A stretch of DNA of 64,000 nt from Microbacterium invictum (GCF_014197265.1 NZ_JACIFH010000001.1:1860001-1924000), one strand, 5' to 3'. Positions 17,763 through 27,022 are shown, counted from the stretch's first letter. Made by a program: numbers and translations. Notes: generated by a model from the letters alone, not told the origin.

Positions 17763-18491
17763 TCAGGACGCGGCGACCGGGTCGGCGGAGTCCTCGGGGT
17801 GGCCCGACCAGACGCCGAGAACATGGCTGATGTGGTGGCTCATGACGCGCCGGGCTCCCGCCGCATCGCCGGTCGACAGCGCCCGCAGCAAGTCGAGATG
17901 CTCGGCAGCCGAGTCGGTGAGGCGCCCCGACTCCAGGAGCGCGGTGAGCCCGATGAGGCGGGTGCGAGAGCGCAGGTCGCTCACCATCTGCACGAGCAGG
18001 GGATTGCCGAGCATCGCGGTCAGTCCCAAGTGGAAGGCGACATCGGCCTCCAGGTACGTACGCAGGTCACCGCCCTCGGCGCCGGCGATGATGTCGTTGG
18101 CCGAGGCCGTCAGCTCCTCGAGCCTGTCCTGTGGGAACTGCGTCGCCAGCCGCTCCATCGCCGGCGGCTCGAGCAGCTGGCGCACCTCGACGATGTGCGC
18201 GAGCTCCTCGTCACTGACTTCGGTCACCCGGAAGCCCTTGTTCTTGACCGCCTCGACGAAGCCCCGGCGCTCGAGTTCGAGCATCGCCTCGCGCACCGGC
18301 GTCGCCGACACGTCGAACTGCGCGGCCAGCGTCGGCACCGAGACCAGGGTGCCCGGCGCGAGCTCGCCCGACACCACGAGTGCGGAGAGGGCGCGTTCGA
18401 CCGACTCGCGGATGCTCAGCCGCGCTTCCACGGGCTGCACGTCAAGCTGGACCACTGCGACTTCCCCTCGCTGGGCAATGTACTGTGCCAC
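17763..18491 (-). CDS. GntR family (FCD/FadR-type) transcriptional regulator of the hydroxyproline locus
   Basis: 242 aa regulator. The winged helix spans residues ~27-92 (IRESVERALSALVVSGELAPG, ATPVREAMLELERRGFV); the FCD ligand domain follows, with EVRQLLEP, FHLGLTAMLGNPLL and the C-terminal HHISHV metal-type histidines. The GTG start at 18489-18491 sits inside a motif resembling the other operators, so autoregulation is likely. GntR/FCD repressors control hydroxyproline genes elsewhere (HypR of Sinorhizobium), which with position supports the role. The exact inducer cannot be read. Confidence 0.9.
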   Translation of the reverse strand: MAQYIAQRGEVAVVQLDVQPVEARLSIRESVERALSALVVSGELAPGTLVSVPTLAAQFDVSATPVREAMLELERRGFVEAVKNKGFRVTEVSDEELAHIVEVRQLLEPPAMERLATQFPQDRLEELTASANDIIAGAEGGDLRTYLEADVAFHLGLTAMLGNPLLVQMVSDLRSRTRLIGLTALLESGRLTDSAAEHLDLLRALSTGDAAGARRVMSHHISHVLGVWSGHPEDSADPVAAS

Positions 18492-18504
18492 ACATTACAC
18501 ACTG
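18476..18504. promoter_or_regulatory. Candidate GntR autoregulatory site
   Basis: On the minus strand GTAATGTGTGGCACAGTAC overlaps the gntR start codon. It matches the importer sites at GTANNGTGTGRCA and is partly palindromic (TGTG-G-CACA). Confidence 0.45.
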
Positions 18505-18578
18505 CCGAGGCGGGGCGCGTTCTGACCCAGAGTTTCCTGACTCGCAGTTCTGCGCAGCCGTCCCGGGCCGCCGGTCAC

Positions 18579-18654
18579 GAAGTGCGCAGTATCGGACGAA
18601 CTTCGCAGGCGAACGGCGGATCTGATGCGAACTTAGCGCGATCCTGCGCACATG
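18579..18654. repeat. Palindromic repeat family A, copy 1 (degenerate)
   Basis: Arms GAAGTGCGCAGTATCG.. and ..GCGCGATCCTGCGCAC are inverted, with AACTTCGCA and TGCGAACTT inside. It lies between gntR and guaA and aligns with the elements at 27481, 28755 and 53489. Confidence 0.6.
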
Positions 18655-18682
18655 GGTCGCCGACCACACCCCGGACGCACGA

Positions 18683-18708
18683 ATGCCGGGGCGCGCGGGC
18701 CCCGGCAT
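18683..18708 (-). terminator. guaA terminator hairpin
   Basis: ATGCCGGGG / CCCCGGCAT form a perfect 9-bp stem with an 8-nt loop starting five bases beyond the guaA stop on the minus strand. No U-tract, as is common in high-GC actinobacteria. Confidence 0.6.
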
Positions 18709-18712
18709 CCAT

Positions 18713-20299
18713 TCACTCCCACTCGATGGTCCCCGGGGGCTTGCTCGTCACGTCGAGTACGACCCGGTTGACGTCGCGGACCTCGTTGGTGATGCGGTTG
18801 GAGATCTTCGACAGCACGTCGTACGGCACACGCGTCCAGTCGGCGGTCATCGCGTCCTCGCTCGAGACGGGACGCAGCACGATCGGGTGACCGTAGGTGC
18901 GACCGTCGCCCTGCACGCCGACCGAGCGGACATCGGCCAGCAGCACGACCGGGCACTGCCAGATCTCGTTGTCCAGGCCGGCCTTCGTCAGTTCCGCGCG
19001 GGCGATGGCGTCGGCGTCACGCAGAATCTCGAGGCGGTCAGCGGTGACCTCACCCACGATGCGGATGCCGAGGCCCGGCCCCGGAAACGGCTGACGGCCG
19101 ACGATCGCCTCAGGCAGGCCCAGTTCACGGCCGATCGCGCGGACCTCGTCCTTGAACAGGGTGCGGAGGGGCTCGATGAGCTCGAACTGCAGATCTTCGG
19201 GCAGGCCGCCGACGTTGTGGTGACTCTTGATGTTCGCAGTCCCGGTGCCGCCGCCGGATTCGACGACGTCGGGGTAGAGCGTGCCCTGCACGAGGAACCG
19301 GATCGGCTCGCCCTCGGCGGCCGCCTCGGCGACGAGCTCGGCCTGCACCTTCTCGAACGCGCGGATGAACTCGCGCCCGATGATCTTGCGCTTCTGCTCG
19401 GGGTCGCTGACGCCGGCGAGCGCGTTCAGGAACGTCTCGCGCGCGTCCACGGTGATCAGCCGCACGCCGGTCGAGGCGACGTAGTCCTGCTCGACCTGCT
19501 CGCGCTCGCCCTTGCGCAACAGGCCGTGGTCGACGAACACCGCGACGAGCTGGTCGCCGACGGCCTTGTGCACGAGCGCGGTCGAGACGGCCGAGTCGAC
19601 GCCGCCGGACAGGGCCGACAGCACGTGGGCGCTGCCGACCTGGGCGCGGATCTTCTCGACCTGCTCGGCGATGACGTTGCCGCTGTTCCAGTCGGGGGCG
19701 AGGCCTGCGGCCTTGTGCAGGAAGTTCTCCAGCACGGTCTGACCGTGGTCGGAGTGCTTCACCTCGGGGTGCCATTGCACGCCGTAGAAGCGGCGGGCAT
19801 CGTTGCCGAACGCGGCCACCGCGGTGGCGGCGGTGCGGGCGAGCACCTCGAATCCGGGCGGCGCGACGGCGACCTGGTCACCGTGGCTCATCCAGACGTT
19901 CTGCTCTACGGGCTGGCCGCCCAGCAGCACACTGTCGGTGATGATCGTGGCATCCGTCGCCCCATACTCACGGAGGCCCGTCTGCGCGACTTCGCCGCCG
20001 AGCTGCCGGGCCATCACCTGGAATCCGTAGCAGATGCCGAGGGTCGGGATGCCGAGGTCGAGCACACCGGTGTCCAGCGACGGTGCGCCGTCTTCGTACA
20101 CGGACGACGGGCCACCCGAGAGGATGATGCCGACCGGGTTTCGCGCCGCGACCTCTTCGGCCGTGGCGGTGTGCGGGATGATCTCGCTGTACACGCCGGC
20201 CTCGCGGACGCGGCGGGCGATGAGCTGGGCGTACTGCGCACCGAAGTCGACGACCAGGACGGGCCGCTGCTCGGTGTCGGTGGGTGCAGAAGTGGTCAC
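18713..20299 (-). CDS. guaA: GMP synthase (glutamine-hydrolysing)
   Basis: Amidates XMP to GMP using glutamine. 528 aa: class I amidotransferase domain first, with nucleophile Cys90 in LGICYGFQ and the HPE motif WHPEVKHS; then the ATP-pyrophosphatase P-loop [10 protein letters not shown] and the C-terminal dimerisation domain ending in GTIEWE. The GTG start overlaps the DUF3817 gene stop as GTGA. Length and order are standard. guaB3 and guaB lie in the same chromosomal neighbourhood. Confidence 0.97.
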   Translation of the reverse strand: MTTSAPTDTEQRPVLVVDFGAQYAQLIARRVREAGVYSEIIPHTATAEEVAARNPVGIILSGGPSSVYEDGAPSLDTGVLDLGIPTLGICYGFQVMARQLGGEVAQTGLREYGATDATIITDSVLLGGQPVEQNVWMSHGDQVAVAPPGFEVLARTAATAVAAFGNDARRFYGVQWHPEVKHSDHGQTVLENFLHKAAGLAPDWNSGNVIAEQVEKIRAQVGSAHVLSALSGGVDSAVSTALVHKAVGDQLVAVFVDHGLLRKGEREQVEQDYVASTGVRLITVDARETFLNALAGVSDPEQKRKIIGREFIRAFEKVQAELVAEAAAEGEPIRFLVQGTLYPDVVESGGGTGTANIKSHHNVGGLPEDLQFELIEPLRTLFKDEVRAIGRELGLPEAIVGRQPFPGPGLGIRIVGEVTADRLEILRDADAIARAELTKAGLDNEIWQCPVVLLADVRSVGVQGDGRTYGHPIVLRPVSSEDAMTADWTRVPYDVLSKISNRITNEVRDVNRVVLDVTSKPPGTIEWE

Positions 20300-20844
20300 C
20301 GCGTGTGCTCCGTCGGGGTTGCAGGGGTCGGGGTCTCGGCATCGGCGGGCGGCTCGGCCGCCTCACGCCCGGTCAGGTAGGTCTTCACTTCGCGCGCGAC
20401 GCGGATCTCCATGATGAACGACAGGAACGGCACCACACCGCCCAGCGCCAGCATGATGAAGCGGCCGAAGTGCCAGCGCATGAGGCTCCACACGCGGAAG
20501 CACGCGAACAGGTACACGACGTAGAACCAGCCGTGGATCACCAGGATCGCCAGCGAGATGTTGACGCCGTCGCCGGTCGGGATCAGCTCGCAGCTGTCGA
20601 GGTTGGGGATGAACAGCGAGAACCACTGGCAGTCGGCGCCCACGATGACGGGGGCGAACCAGAGGAATCCGCCGCTGCCTCCCGCGAAGAGCTCGAGGTG
20701 GATCGGCGTGTACTTGAGGATCATCTCGGCCAGCAGCAGAAGCAGCCCGATACCGGTGATGACAGCGGCGATCTGGTAGAACTTCAGCGCCGAGCGGATC
20801 GCCGGAAAGCTGGCGAGTTTGGGCTGGGCGGGCATGGGTTCCAT
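20296..20844 (-). CDS. DUF3817 integral membrane protein
   Basis: 182 aa protein with three to four predicted helices (first at residues ~24-44, then [21 protein letters not shown] and [15 protein letters not shown]). It belongs to the DUF3817 family, which often accompanies guaA in actinobacteria; function unknown. Two in-frame ATGs lie at 20844 and 20835; the outer one is listed, but neither has a strong ribosome site. It overlaps guaA as GTGA, so the two are co-translated. The C-terminus is Ala/Pro/Thr-rich and cytoplasmic by inference. Confidence 0.85.
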   Translation of the reverse strand: MEPMPAQPKLASFPAIRSALKFYQIAAVITGIGLLLLLAEMILKYTPIHLELFAGGSGGFLWFAPVIVGADCQWFSLFIPNLDSCELIPTGDGVNISLAILVIHGWFYVVYLFACFRVWSLMRWHFGRFIMLALGGVVPFLSFIMEIRVAREVKTYLTGREAAEPPADAETPTPATPTEHTR

Positions 20845-20973
20845 TCTAGCCGTCGGGCCGGGTGGCCTCCGCCGTGCGTGGGGCGCCGAGCGACGGGCGA
20901 ACCACGGCCCTGCAAGAATCGTTGCGTCGCCGACACATACACCGTGAGGCGCAGCTGCGCGGAACGGAATGCC

Positions 20974-21532
20974 ATGAGCGACGACCACGGCTGGTACACC
21001 GTGGATGTCGCATGCCATCTCGACGCGATCTACCGCTACTTCGTGCGTCGAGCCCCCCCGTCAGGACGCCGACGATCTGACGGCGGAGGTCTTCACGACG
21101 GCGTGGCGACGGCGCGACGACCTGCCTCGCGGTGCCGAGCTGCCCTGGCTGTACAAGACGGCCGGCTTCGTCCTGGCCAATCACCGTCGACGTGCTGCGA
21201 CGCTGCCACTGCACGCGCTGCCGCCGCTGACGACACCGGACCATGCCGAGCAGGCGGCGCGCAGCGACGAGCTGGCCCGCGCGCTGGGACGGCTGAGCGC
21301 GCGCGATCGTGAGGTCCTGATGCTGCACGCGTGGGACGGACTCGACGGCAACGAGCTCGCCACGGTGCTGGGCGTGTCGCGGTCCGGAGCCCAGGCGGCG
21401 CTGTCTCGCGCGCGGGCGCGGCTGCGCGTCGTCTGGGCCGCCGCGGACGCGCCCCGCACCGAAATGGACGCGCCCCGCACCGAGCGCGCGGCCGGCGATG
21501 ACACGCCCCTGCAAGATGCGGGCGAGGCCTGA
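20974..21532 (+). pseudogene. ECF-type RNA polymerase sigma factor, frame interrupted at a C7 tract
   Basis: Start ATG at 20974 (MSDDHGWYTVDVACHLDAIY). The reading frame breaks at seven consecutive C residues (21053-21059): as written the product stops at 21312 (112 aa). Removing one C joins it in frame to DADDLTAEVFTTAWRR (sigma region 2) and, after a linker, LSARDREVLMLHAWDGLDGNELATVLGVS (region 4.2 helix-turn-helix), giving 185 aa. All conserved segments are intact on either side, so this is a sequencing error, a phase-variable gene or a recent mutation rather than an old pseudogene. The next gene has the same defect. Confidence 0.8.
21053..21059 (+). repeat. C7 homopolymer in sigma factor gene
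   Basis: Seven cytosines at the exact position where the sigma factor frame changes; six would restore the frame. Confidence 0.9.
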
Positions 21533-21571
21533 CACAGATCGGGTATACGCCACTTCTGGACGGAGCACCCC

Positions 21572-22991
21572 ATGGACAAGAACGACGACCCGCGTGCGAG
21601 CGGTTCCATCGCCGCGATGCGCGATCTCGATCCCGCGGCGGGGGCCGCACCGTCATCGACCCTCCGCGCGCGCGTCGCCGCAGTGACCGATCCGGTCGCG
21701 CTGCCGGCCGGACGGCGCACACGCTGGCTGGCGCCGGTCGCGGCCGCTGCCGCCCTCGTGGTCGGCGTGGGCGGGGGCTATCTCGTCGGCTCGGGCGCCC
21801 TGACCGCCCCTGTTGAGGCGATTGCCGCCGCGCCGCTGCCCGTCGCAACCGGCACCACGACGAACCCCGCGCCCCCCCATCAGCCTCGCCGCGGGCGGCG
21901 GCGCCACGGACGGCGTCGGCGGCGCGAGCGCCGACGGCGCCCAGGGCGAAATGAGCACGCAGTCCCAGTCGGCAACGACCGATTCCACCGTTTCGCCCTG
22001 GCACTACTCGAACGGCCGCCGTTTCCATCTGCCGGCATTCGACGAGACGACCTCGACGGCCACGGTATACGCGCTCGACGGGCGGGCGCAGTATTCTGCG
22101 GCCGATGCGGAGCGCATCGCACGGACGCTCGGCCTCGACGCCGCAGCACACCAGGAGAAGCCCGAATACGGCTGGACCGTCGGCGATCCGGAGAAGAGCG
22201 GCCCGGTGCTGTGGATGTCTCCCAGCGGCGCGGGTGACGTCTCCTTCAACACCGGCGTGGCCGACCCCTCTTCGGCGTGCTGGACGCAGATCGCACCCGA
22301 TTACGGCGTCGACACGGAGAAGGGGGCGGACTTCGACGAGGCGACGTGGCGGGCCTTCGACGCCGACGTGCAGGCCTGCGTCGCCGCCACGCCCATGCCG
22401 ACCGATCAGCAGGCCCGCGACGCGCTGAGCCTCTTCCTCACCGCGACCGGCGTCGACGAATCGCAGACCCAGGTCACGGTCACCTCTGAGGACACGGGCC
22501 GGACGATGACGGCGACCGCCGCACGCGTCGTGGCCGGAAACGTCACCGTCGTCACCTCGACCGTGCACGTGTCGGCGAAGGGTCTGCTGTACGGATACGG
22601 GGGCACCGCGACCGTCGTCTCGCTCGGCGACTACGGCATCGTGAGTCCGGCCGAGGCGGCGCGGCGTCTGAACGACCCGGTCTTCACCCCGGCCTACGCG
22701 GCGTCGACGGCCTCGGAGATCGATTACGACGAGCTGAACGACCCGGTCACGCAGCCGCCGGCCGTCCCCGCGGCGGGGACACGCGTGCCGTGGGGCATCA
22801 CGGAGTTCGAGATCGCCTCGGCGCGACTGGGGCTCGCGCAGATGACGAGCGTCGAGGACGAGCGCTTCCTCGCTCCCGCCTACGAGTTCACCGACACCGA
22901 GGGCAACGTGTGGAGCGTGCTGGCCATCGCCGAGGCCGAGATCGACCCCATCGGCGGCGGTGCCAACTGGTGGAACGGGTGGCTGTACTGA
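21572..22991 (+). pseudogene. Membrane-anchored partner of the sigma factor, frame interrupted at a C7 tract
   Basis: ATG at 21572 with a GGAG site. The N-terminus (residues 1-50) is cytoplasmic, one transmembrane helix follows (LAPVAAAAALVVGVGGGYLVG, ~51-71), then an extracytoplasmic domain. At seven consecutive C residues (21872-21878) the frame changes; as written the product ends at 22237 (221 aa). Deleting one C restores a 472-aa protein through PPISLAAGGGATDG to the C-terminal NWWNGWLY. Topology and position suggest an anti-sigma-like or sigma-dependent surface protein, but no zinc-finger anti-sigma motif is visible, so the role is open. Confidence 0.75.
21872..21878 (+). repeat. C7 homopolymer in sigma-partner gene
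   Basis: Second C7 run; again loss of one C restores the frame. By eye these two are the longest poly-C/poly-G tracts in the window. Confidence 0.9.
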
Positions 22992-22995
22992 GCCT

Positions 22996-23937
22996 TCAGG
23001 TTCCGGGTGCCCCGGTGTCAGGGGCCTCCTCGAGCGCCTCCAGCTCCTTCTCCCACGCATCCTTGGCCAGCCGGTACCACATGTAGAACGCGAAGCCGGC
23101 GAAGATCGCCCACTCGACGGCGTAGAAGATGTTCAGCCAGTTGACGGTCGAGCTCTCGGCCGGGGCGAAGGAGTCGATCGGCGCGACGTCGGCCGGCAGC
23201 GGGAGGCCGACCGTGCCGGGGTCGGCCACGAGGTAGGGGCGGTACACGTCGAGGTCGTCCGTGTCGGTCCACTGGCCGAGCAGCGCGGCAGAGGACATCC
23301 TCGTCATCTCGGTGATCGGGGCGCCGGGCGGGGGCAGGGCAGGCCCCTCGTCGGAGATGAGTCGTCCGGTCAGCTCGGCGGGGGCCCCGACATCGGATGT
23401 GTTGACGAATGCCGCGAACTCCCCAGCCGCGGCGTCGGCCGCTTCCCGGGTCGGCGCCCACGCGATCGCGACAGCGAGCGAGACCGGCGGCGTGGCCTCG
23501 CCGAAGCCGGCCGCGGCGGCCGCGTCCCACAGCCGCAGCTGCCCGGTGACCCAGAAGCCCTCGACGCCGTCATTGAAGCGGGATGACACGACGAGGAAGT
23601 CCGGCGCGAGCCACCAGCCGCTGGTCGACACCTTCTGCCCGACGAGTGGTTCGGGGAGGTACTCGCCCGGGGCGACGACGTCGGAGAGCGGCTCGACCTG
23701 CTCGGTGGCGCCGGGCGGCGGCGGGTCGGTGTCGATGGCGTTGCCGAGCTGCCACTGACCGAGCCACGCGAACACGGCCGCCACCAGCAGGGCGACCGCC
23801 AGCATGCCGATCCACCAGGGGCGCAGCATGACCTCGCGCAGGGTCGGCGGGAACACCTCGGTCTCGGCGGTCTGCTCGCGAGCGGGGACCGCGGCGGGCT
23901 CGTGCGCCCGCTCGCGCTCGGTCTCGGGTGCGGCCAT
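22996..23937 (-). CDS. SURF1 family cytochrome c oxidase assembly protein
   Basis: 313 aa protein with the SURF1 layout: a cytoplasmic acidic N-terminus, transmembrane helix 1 (WWIGMLAVALLVAAVFAWLG, ~41-60) followed by the GQWQLGNA signature, a large extracytoplasmic domain, and a second helix (IFYAVEWAIFAGFAFYMWYRL) near the C-terminus. SURF1 assists haem a insertion in oxidase subunit I. It shares one base with the guaB3 stop (TGATG) and converges with the sigma-partner gene four bases away. Confidence 0.9.
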   Translation of the reverse strand: MAAPETERERAHEPAAVPAREQTAETEVFPPTLREVMLRPWWIGMLAVALLVAAVFAWLGQWQLGNAIDTDPPPPGATEQVEPLSDVVAPGEYLPEPLVGQKVSTSGWWLAPDFLVVSSRFNDGVEGFWVTGQLRLWDAAAAAGFGEATPPVSLAVAIAWAPTREAADAAAGEFAAFVNTSDVGAPAELTGRLISDEGPALPPPGAPITEMTRMSSAALLGQWTDTDDLDVYRPYLVADPGTVGLPLPADVAPIDSFAPAESSTVNWLNIFYAVEWAIFAGFAFYMWYRLAKDAWEKELEALEEAPDTGAPGT

Positions 23938-25055
23938 CAGTGCGCGCGATACGGCGCGACGACGACCTCGACGCGCTGGAACTCCTTCAGGTCGGAGTAG
24001 CCGGTCGTGGCCATCGACTTCTTGAGGGCGCCGATGAGATTGGCCGTGCCGTCGGCAACCGGGGCCGGGCCGTACAGGATCTCCTCGAGCGGAGCGACCT
24101 GGCCGACCTCGACGCGGCGGCCGCGCGGAAGCTTCGGGTGGCGCGCCTCGGCGCCCCAGTGGTAGCCGGCGCCGGGAGCATCGGTGGCGCGAGCCAGGGC
24201 GACGCCGAGCATGACGGCATCCGCCCCCATCGCCAGCGCCTTCACGATGTCGCCCGATGTTCCCACGCCGCCGTCGGCGATGACGTGCACGTAGCGGCCG
24301 CCGGACTCGTCGAGATAGTCGCGGCGGGCGCCGGCGACGTCCGAGACGGCGGTCGCCATGGGCGCATGGATGCCGAGGGTCGCACGACTGGTCGAGGCGG
24401 CGCCCCCGCCGAACCCGACGAGGACACCGGCTGCGCCGGTGCGCATGAGGTGGAGGGCTGCGGTGTAGGTGGACGCGCCGCCGACGATGACGGGCACGTC
24501 GAGGTCGTAGATGAACTTCTTGAGGTTCAGCGGCTCGTCGACGCTCGAGACGTGCTCGGCCGAGACGGTGGTGCCGCGGATGACGAACAGGTCGACGCCG
24601 GCGGCGACGACGGTCTCGTAGAGCTCCTGGGTGCGCTGCGGGGTGAGGGCGCCGGCGACGGTGACCCCGCCCTCGCGGATCTGGGCGAGGCGCTCGCGCA
24701 CCAGCGCGGGCTTGATCGGCTCGGAGTACAGGTTCTGCATGCGGCGGGTGGCGTCGTCGGGCGCGAGGCCCGCGATCTCGGCGAGCAACGGCTCGGGGTC
24801 GTCGTACCGGGTCCACAGGCCCTCGAGGTCGAGCACGCCGAGGCCGCCGAGCTGGCCGAGCATGATGGCGGTGCGGGGGCTCATGACCGAGTCCATGGGC
24901 GCGCCGAGCACCGGGATCTCGAACCCGAAGGCGTCGATGGACCAGGCTGTGGAGACATCCTCGGGGTTGCGGGTGCGCCGCGAGGGCACGACCGCGATGT
25001 CATCGAACGCGTATGCCCGGCGTGCGCGCTTGGCGCGGCCCAGCTCGATCTCCAT
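23937..25055 (-). CDS. guaB3: GuaB3 family IMP dehydrogenase-related protein
   Basis: TIM-barrel IMPDH/GMPR superfamily member without CBS domains, 372 aa. I start at the ATG 25053-25055 because GGGGGAG lies seven bases upstream; a GTG two codons earlier is possible. Where IMPDH has its catalytic GSICTTR loop this protein has GFGGGAASTSRATLGI, with no cysteine, so it is unlikely to be an ordinary IMPDH; GuaB3 proteins have been linked to GMP reductase activity. IADGGVGTSGDIVKALAMGADAVMLG is the phosphate-binding region. The standard guaB lies 4 kb away. Confidence 0.9.
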   Translation of the reverse strand: MEIELGRAKRARRAYAFDDIAVVPSRRTRNPEDVSTAWSIDAFGFEIPVLGAPMDSVMSPRTAIMLGQLGGLGVLDLEGLWTRYDDPEPLLAEIAGLAPDDATRRMQNLYSEPIKPALVRERLAQIREGGVTVAGALTPQRTQELYETVVAAGVDLFVIRGTTVSAEHVSSVDEPLNLKKFIYDLDVPVIVGGASTYTAALHLMRTGAAGVLVGFGGGAASTSRATLGIHAPMATAVSDVAGARRDYLDESGGRYVHVIADGGVGTSGDIVKALAMGADAVMLGVALARATDAPGAGYHWGAEARHPKLPRGRRVEVGQVAPLEEILYGPAPVADGTANLIGALKKSMATTGYSDLKEFQRVEVVVAPYRAH

Positions 25056-25121
25056 GGTCACTCCCCCAGCCTACCCACCCCGCGTCCCCCGGACAGCGGG
25101 AGCCGCCCGGCCGCCGCGCGT

Positions 25122-26810
25122 CTACCGCGTCCGCGCGACGCGCGTCTCGTCCCAGACCGGCGCGTCCGACTCGTACACGGTGCCGTCGCCCCCGAACACC
25201 ACGAACCGGTCGAACGAGCGCGCGAACCATCGGTCGTGCGTGACCGCGAGCACCGTTCCCTCGAACCGCCCGAGGGCGTCTTCCAGCGCCTCCGCCGAGA
25301 CGAGGTCGAGGTTGTCGGTGGGCTCGTCCAGCAGCAGCAGTGTCGCGCCCGACAGCTCCAGCAGCAGGATCTGCAGCCGCGCCTGCTGCCCGCCGCTCAA
25401 ACTCTCGAAGGTCTGCTCGGCCTGCCGGACGAGGCCGTAGCGGTCCAGCGCTGAGCTCGCGGCATCCCTCGGCATGCCCGCGCGCGCATCATCGCCGCGG
25501 TGGAGGATGTCCAGCAGTGAGCGCCCCACGAACTCGGGATGCCGGTGCGTCTGCGCGAACCACCCCGGAACGACGCGGGCGCCGAGCACCGCGCGGCCGG
25601 TGTGCGTCACGGGATCCAGGGCGGCTCCGACGCTCGTGACGTGGCCGAGCGTGCGATCCGGGTCGGTTCCGCCGCGGGCCAGCAGCCGCAGGAAGTGCGA
25701 CTTGCCGGAGCCGTTCGAGCCGAGCACCGCGACCCGGTCGCCGAACCACACCTCGAGGTCGAACGGCTTCATGAGGCCGGTCAGCTCGAGGCGCTCGGTG
25801 ACCACGGCGCGCTTGCCGGTGCGGGCGCCGCGCAGGCGCAGCTGCACGTCCTGGTCCTGCGGTCGCTCCTCCGGCGGCCCGGCGTCTTCGAACCGGCGCA
25901 GCCGCGTCTGCGCCGCCCGGTACCGTGACGCGAACTCGTCGCTTGCGGTCGCCTTCACCTTCATGTCGGCGACCAGCCGCTTGAGCTTCGCGTGCTCCTC
26001 GTCCCACCGCCGACGCAGCTCGTCGAGCCGCGCCATCCGGTCCTCCCGGGCGCGGTGGTAGGTCGCGAAGCTGCCGCCGTGGACCCAGGCGGTACTGCCC
26101 GCACCCCCGACTTCGAGGGTCACGATGCGGTCGGCGGCCCGCGCGAGCAGCTCGCGGTCGTGCGAGACGAGCAGCACCGTCTTCGACGTCGCGCGCAGGC
26201 GCTCCTCGAGCCACCGCTTGCCCGGCACGTCGAGGTAGTTGTCGGGTTCGTCGAGCAGCAGGACCTCGTCCGGCCCGCGGAGCAGGGCTTCCAGCGCGAG
26301 CCGCTTCTGCTCTCCGCCCGACAGTGAACCGAGGTCGCGATACTGCGCACGCGCGTACGGGATGCCCAGGGCCGCCACGGTGCTGGCATCCCACATCGTC
26401 TCGGTCTCGTACCCGCCCGCCTCGGCGTACTCGGCCAGCGCGGTGGCGTAGCGCAGCTGAGTGTCCAGATCGTCGTGCTCGATGATGGCCACCTCGGAGT
26501 CGGCCAGTTCGCGCGCGGCCGCCGCGACGCGCGCGGGAGCGACGGAGACGAGCAGGTCGTGCACGGTCTGGCCCTCGCGGCCATGGCCGACGAACTGATC
26601 CATGACGCCCAGGCCGCCGCTGATGGTGACCGCGCCGCCGTGCGGGGCGAGCTCGCGTCGTGCAATGCGCAGCAGGGTGGTCTTGCCCGCGCCGTTCGCG
26701 CCGATGAGTGCGGTCGTGGTGCCCTCGCCGACCCGGAAGGAGACATCGTCGAGCAGCGGCCTCCCGTCGGGGAGGGTGAACGAGACGCCGTTGATGTCGA
26801 GATGGCCCAT
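25122..26810 (-). CDS. ABC-F family ATPase (translation factor/ribosome protection type)
   Basis: 562 aa soluble protein with two ABC cassettes and no membrane segments: Walker A GANGAGKTT and GSNGSGKSH, signatures LSGGEQKR and LSGGQQAR, Walker B LLLDEPDNYLD and LLLDEPTDNLD. The linker between cassettes contains a charged helical region (AREDRMARLDELRRRWDEEHAKLKRL), as in ABC-F proteins that reach the ribosomal P/E site. Actinobacterial ABC-F members can be housekeeping or confer antibiotic resistance; the sequence does not decide. Transcribed alone. Confidence 0.9.
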   Translation of the reverse strand: MGHLDINGVSFTLPDGRPLLDDVSFRVGEGTTTALIGANGAGKTTLLRIARRELAPHGGAVTISGGLGVMDQFVGHGREGQTVHDLLVSVAPARVAAAARELADSEVAIIEHDDLDTQLRYATALAEYAEAGGYETETMWDASTVAALGIPYARAQYRDLGSLSGGEQKRLALEALLRGPDEVLLLDEPDNYLDVPGKRWLEERLRATSKTVLLVSHDRELLARAADRIVTLEVGGAGSTAWVHGGSFATYHRAREDRMARLDELRRRWDEEHAKLKRLVADMKVKATASDEFASRYRAAQTRLRRFEDAGPPEERPQDQDVQLRLRGARTGKRAVVTERLELTGLMKPFDLEVWFGDRVAVLGSNGSGKSHFLRLLARGGTDPDRTLGHVTSVGAALDPVTHTGRAVLGARVVPGWFAQTHRHPEFVGRSLLDILHRGDDARAGMPRDAASSALDRYGLVRQAEQTFESLSGGQQARLQILLLELSGATLLLLDEPTDNLDLVSAEALEDALGRFEGTVLAVTHDRWFARSFDRFVVFGGDGTVYESDAPVWDETRVARTR

Positions 26811-26887
26811 GCCTGCAGTCCTGCCTGTCGCCCGCGTGGGCAGCCGATCAGCCTATCCGACGGGCGTGGCGCGCGTGCGTCGTGGCG

Positions 26888-27009
26888 TCCACGCGGCGTA
26901 TCCGGGCGGCACCCGGCATCCACTCGGCATCCACGCGGCGCATCCGCGCGGCACCCGGCATCCACTCGGCATCCATTCGGCGCATCCGGGCGGCACCCGG
27001 CATCCACTC
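26888..27009. repeat. 42-bp tandem repeat array (about 2.8 copies)
   Basis: GGCACCCGGCATCCACTCGG recurs at 26908, 26950 and 26992, exactly 42 bases apart, with few substitutions between units. It lies between the ABC-F start and the HesB-like gene; each unit contains three GCATCC motifs. No gene function seen. Confidence 0.85.
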
Positions 27010-27022
27010 ACCCCCACGCAGC

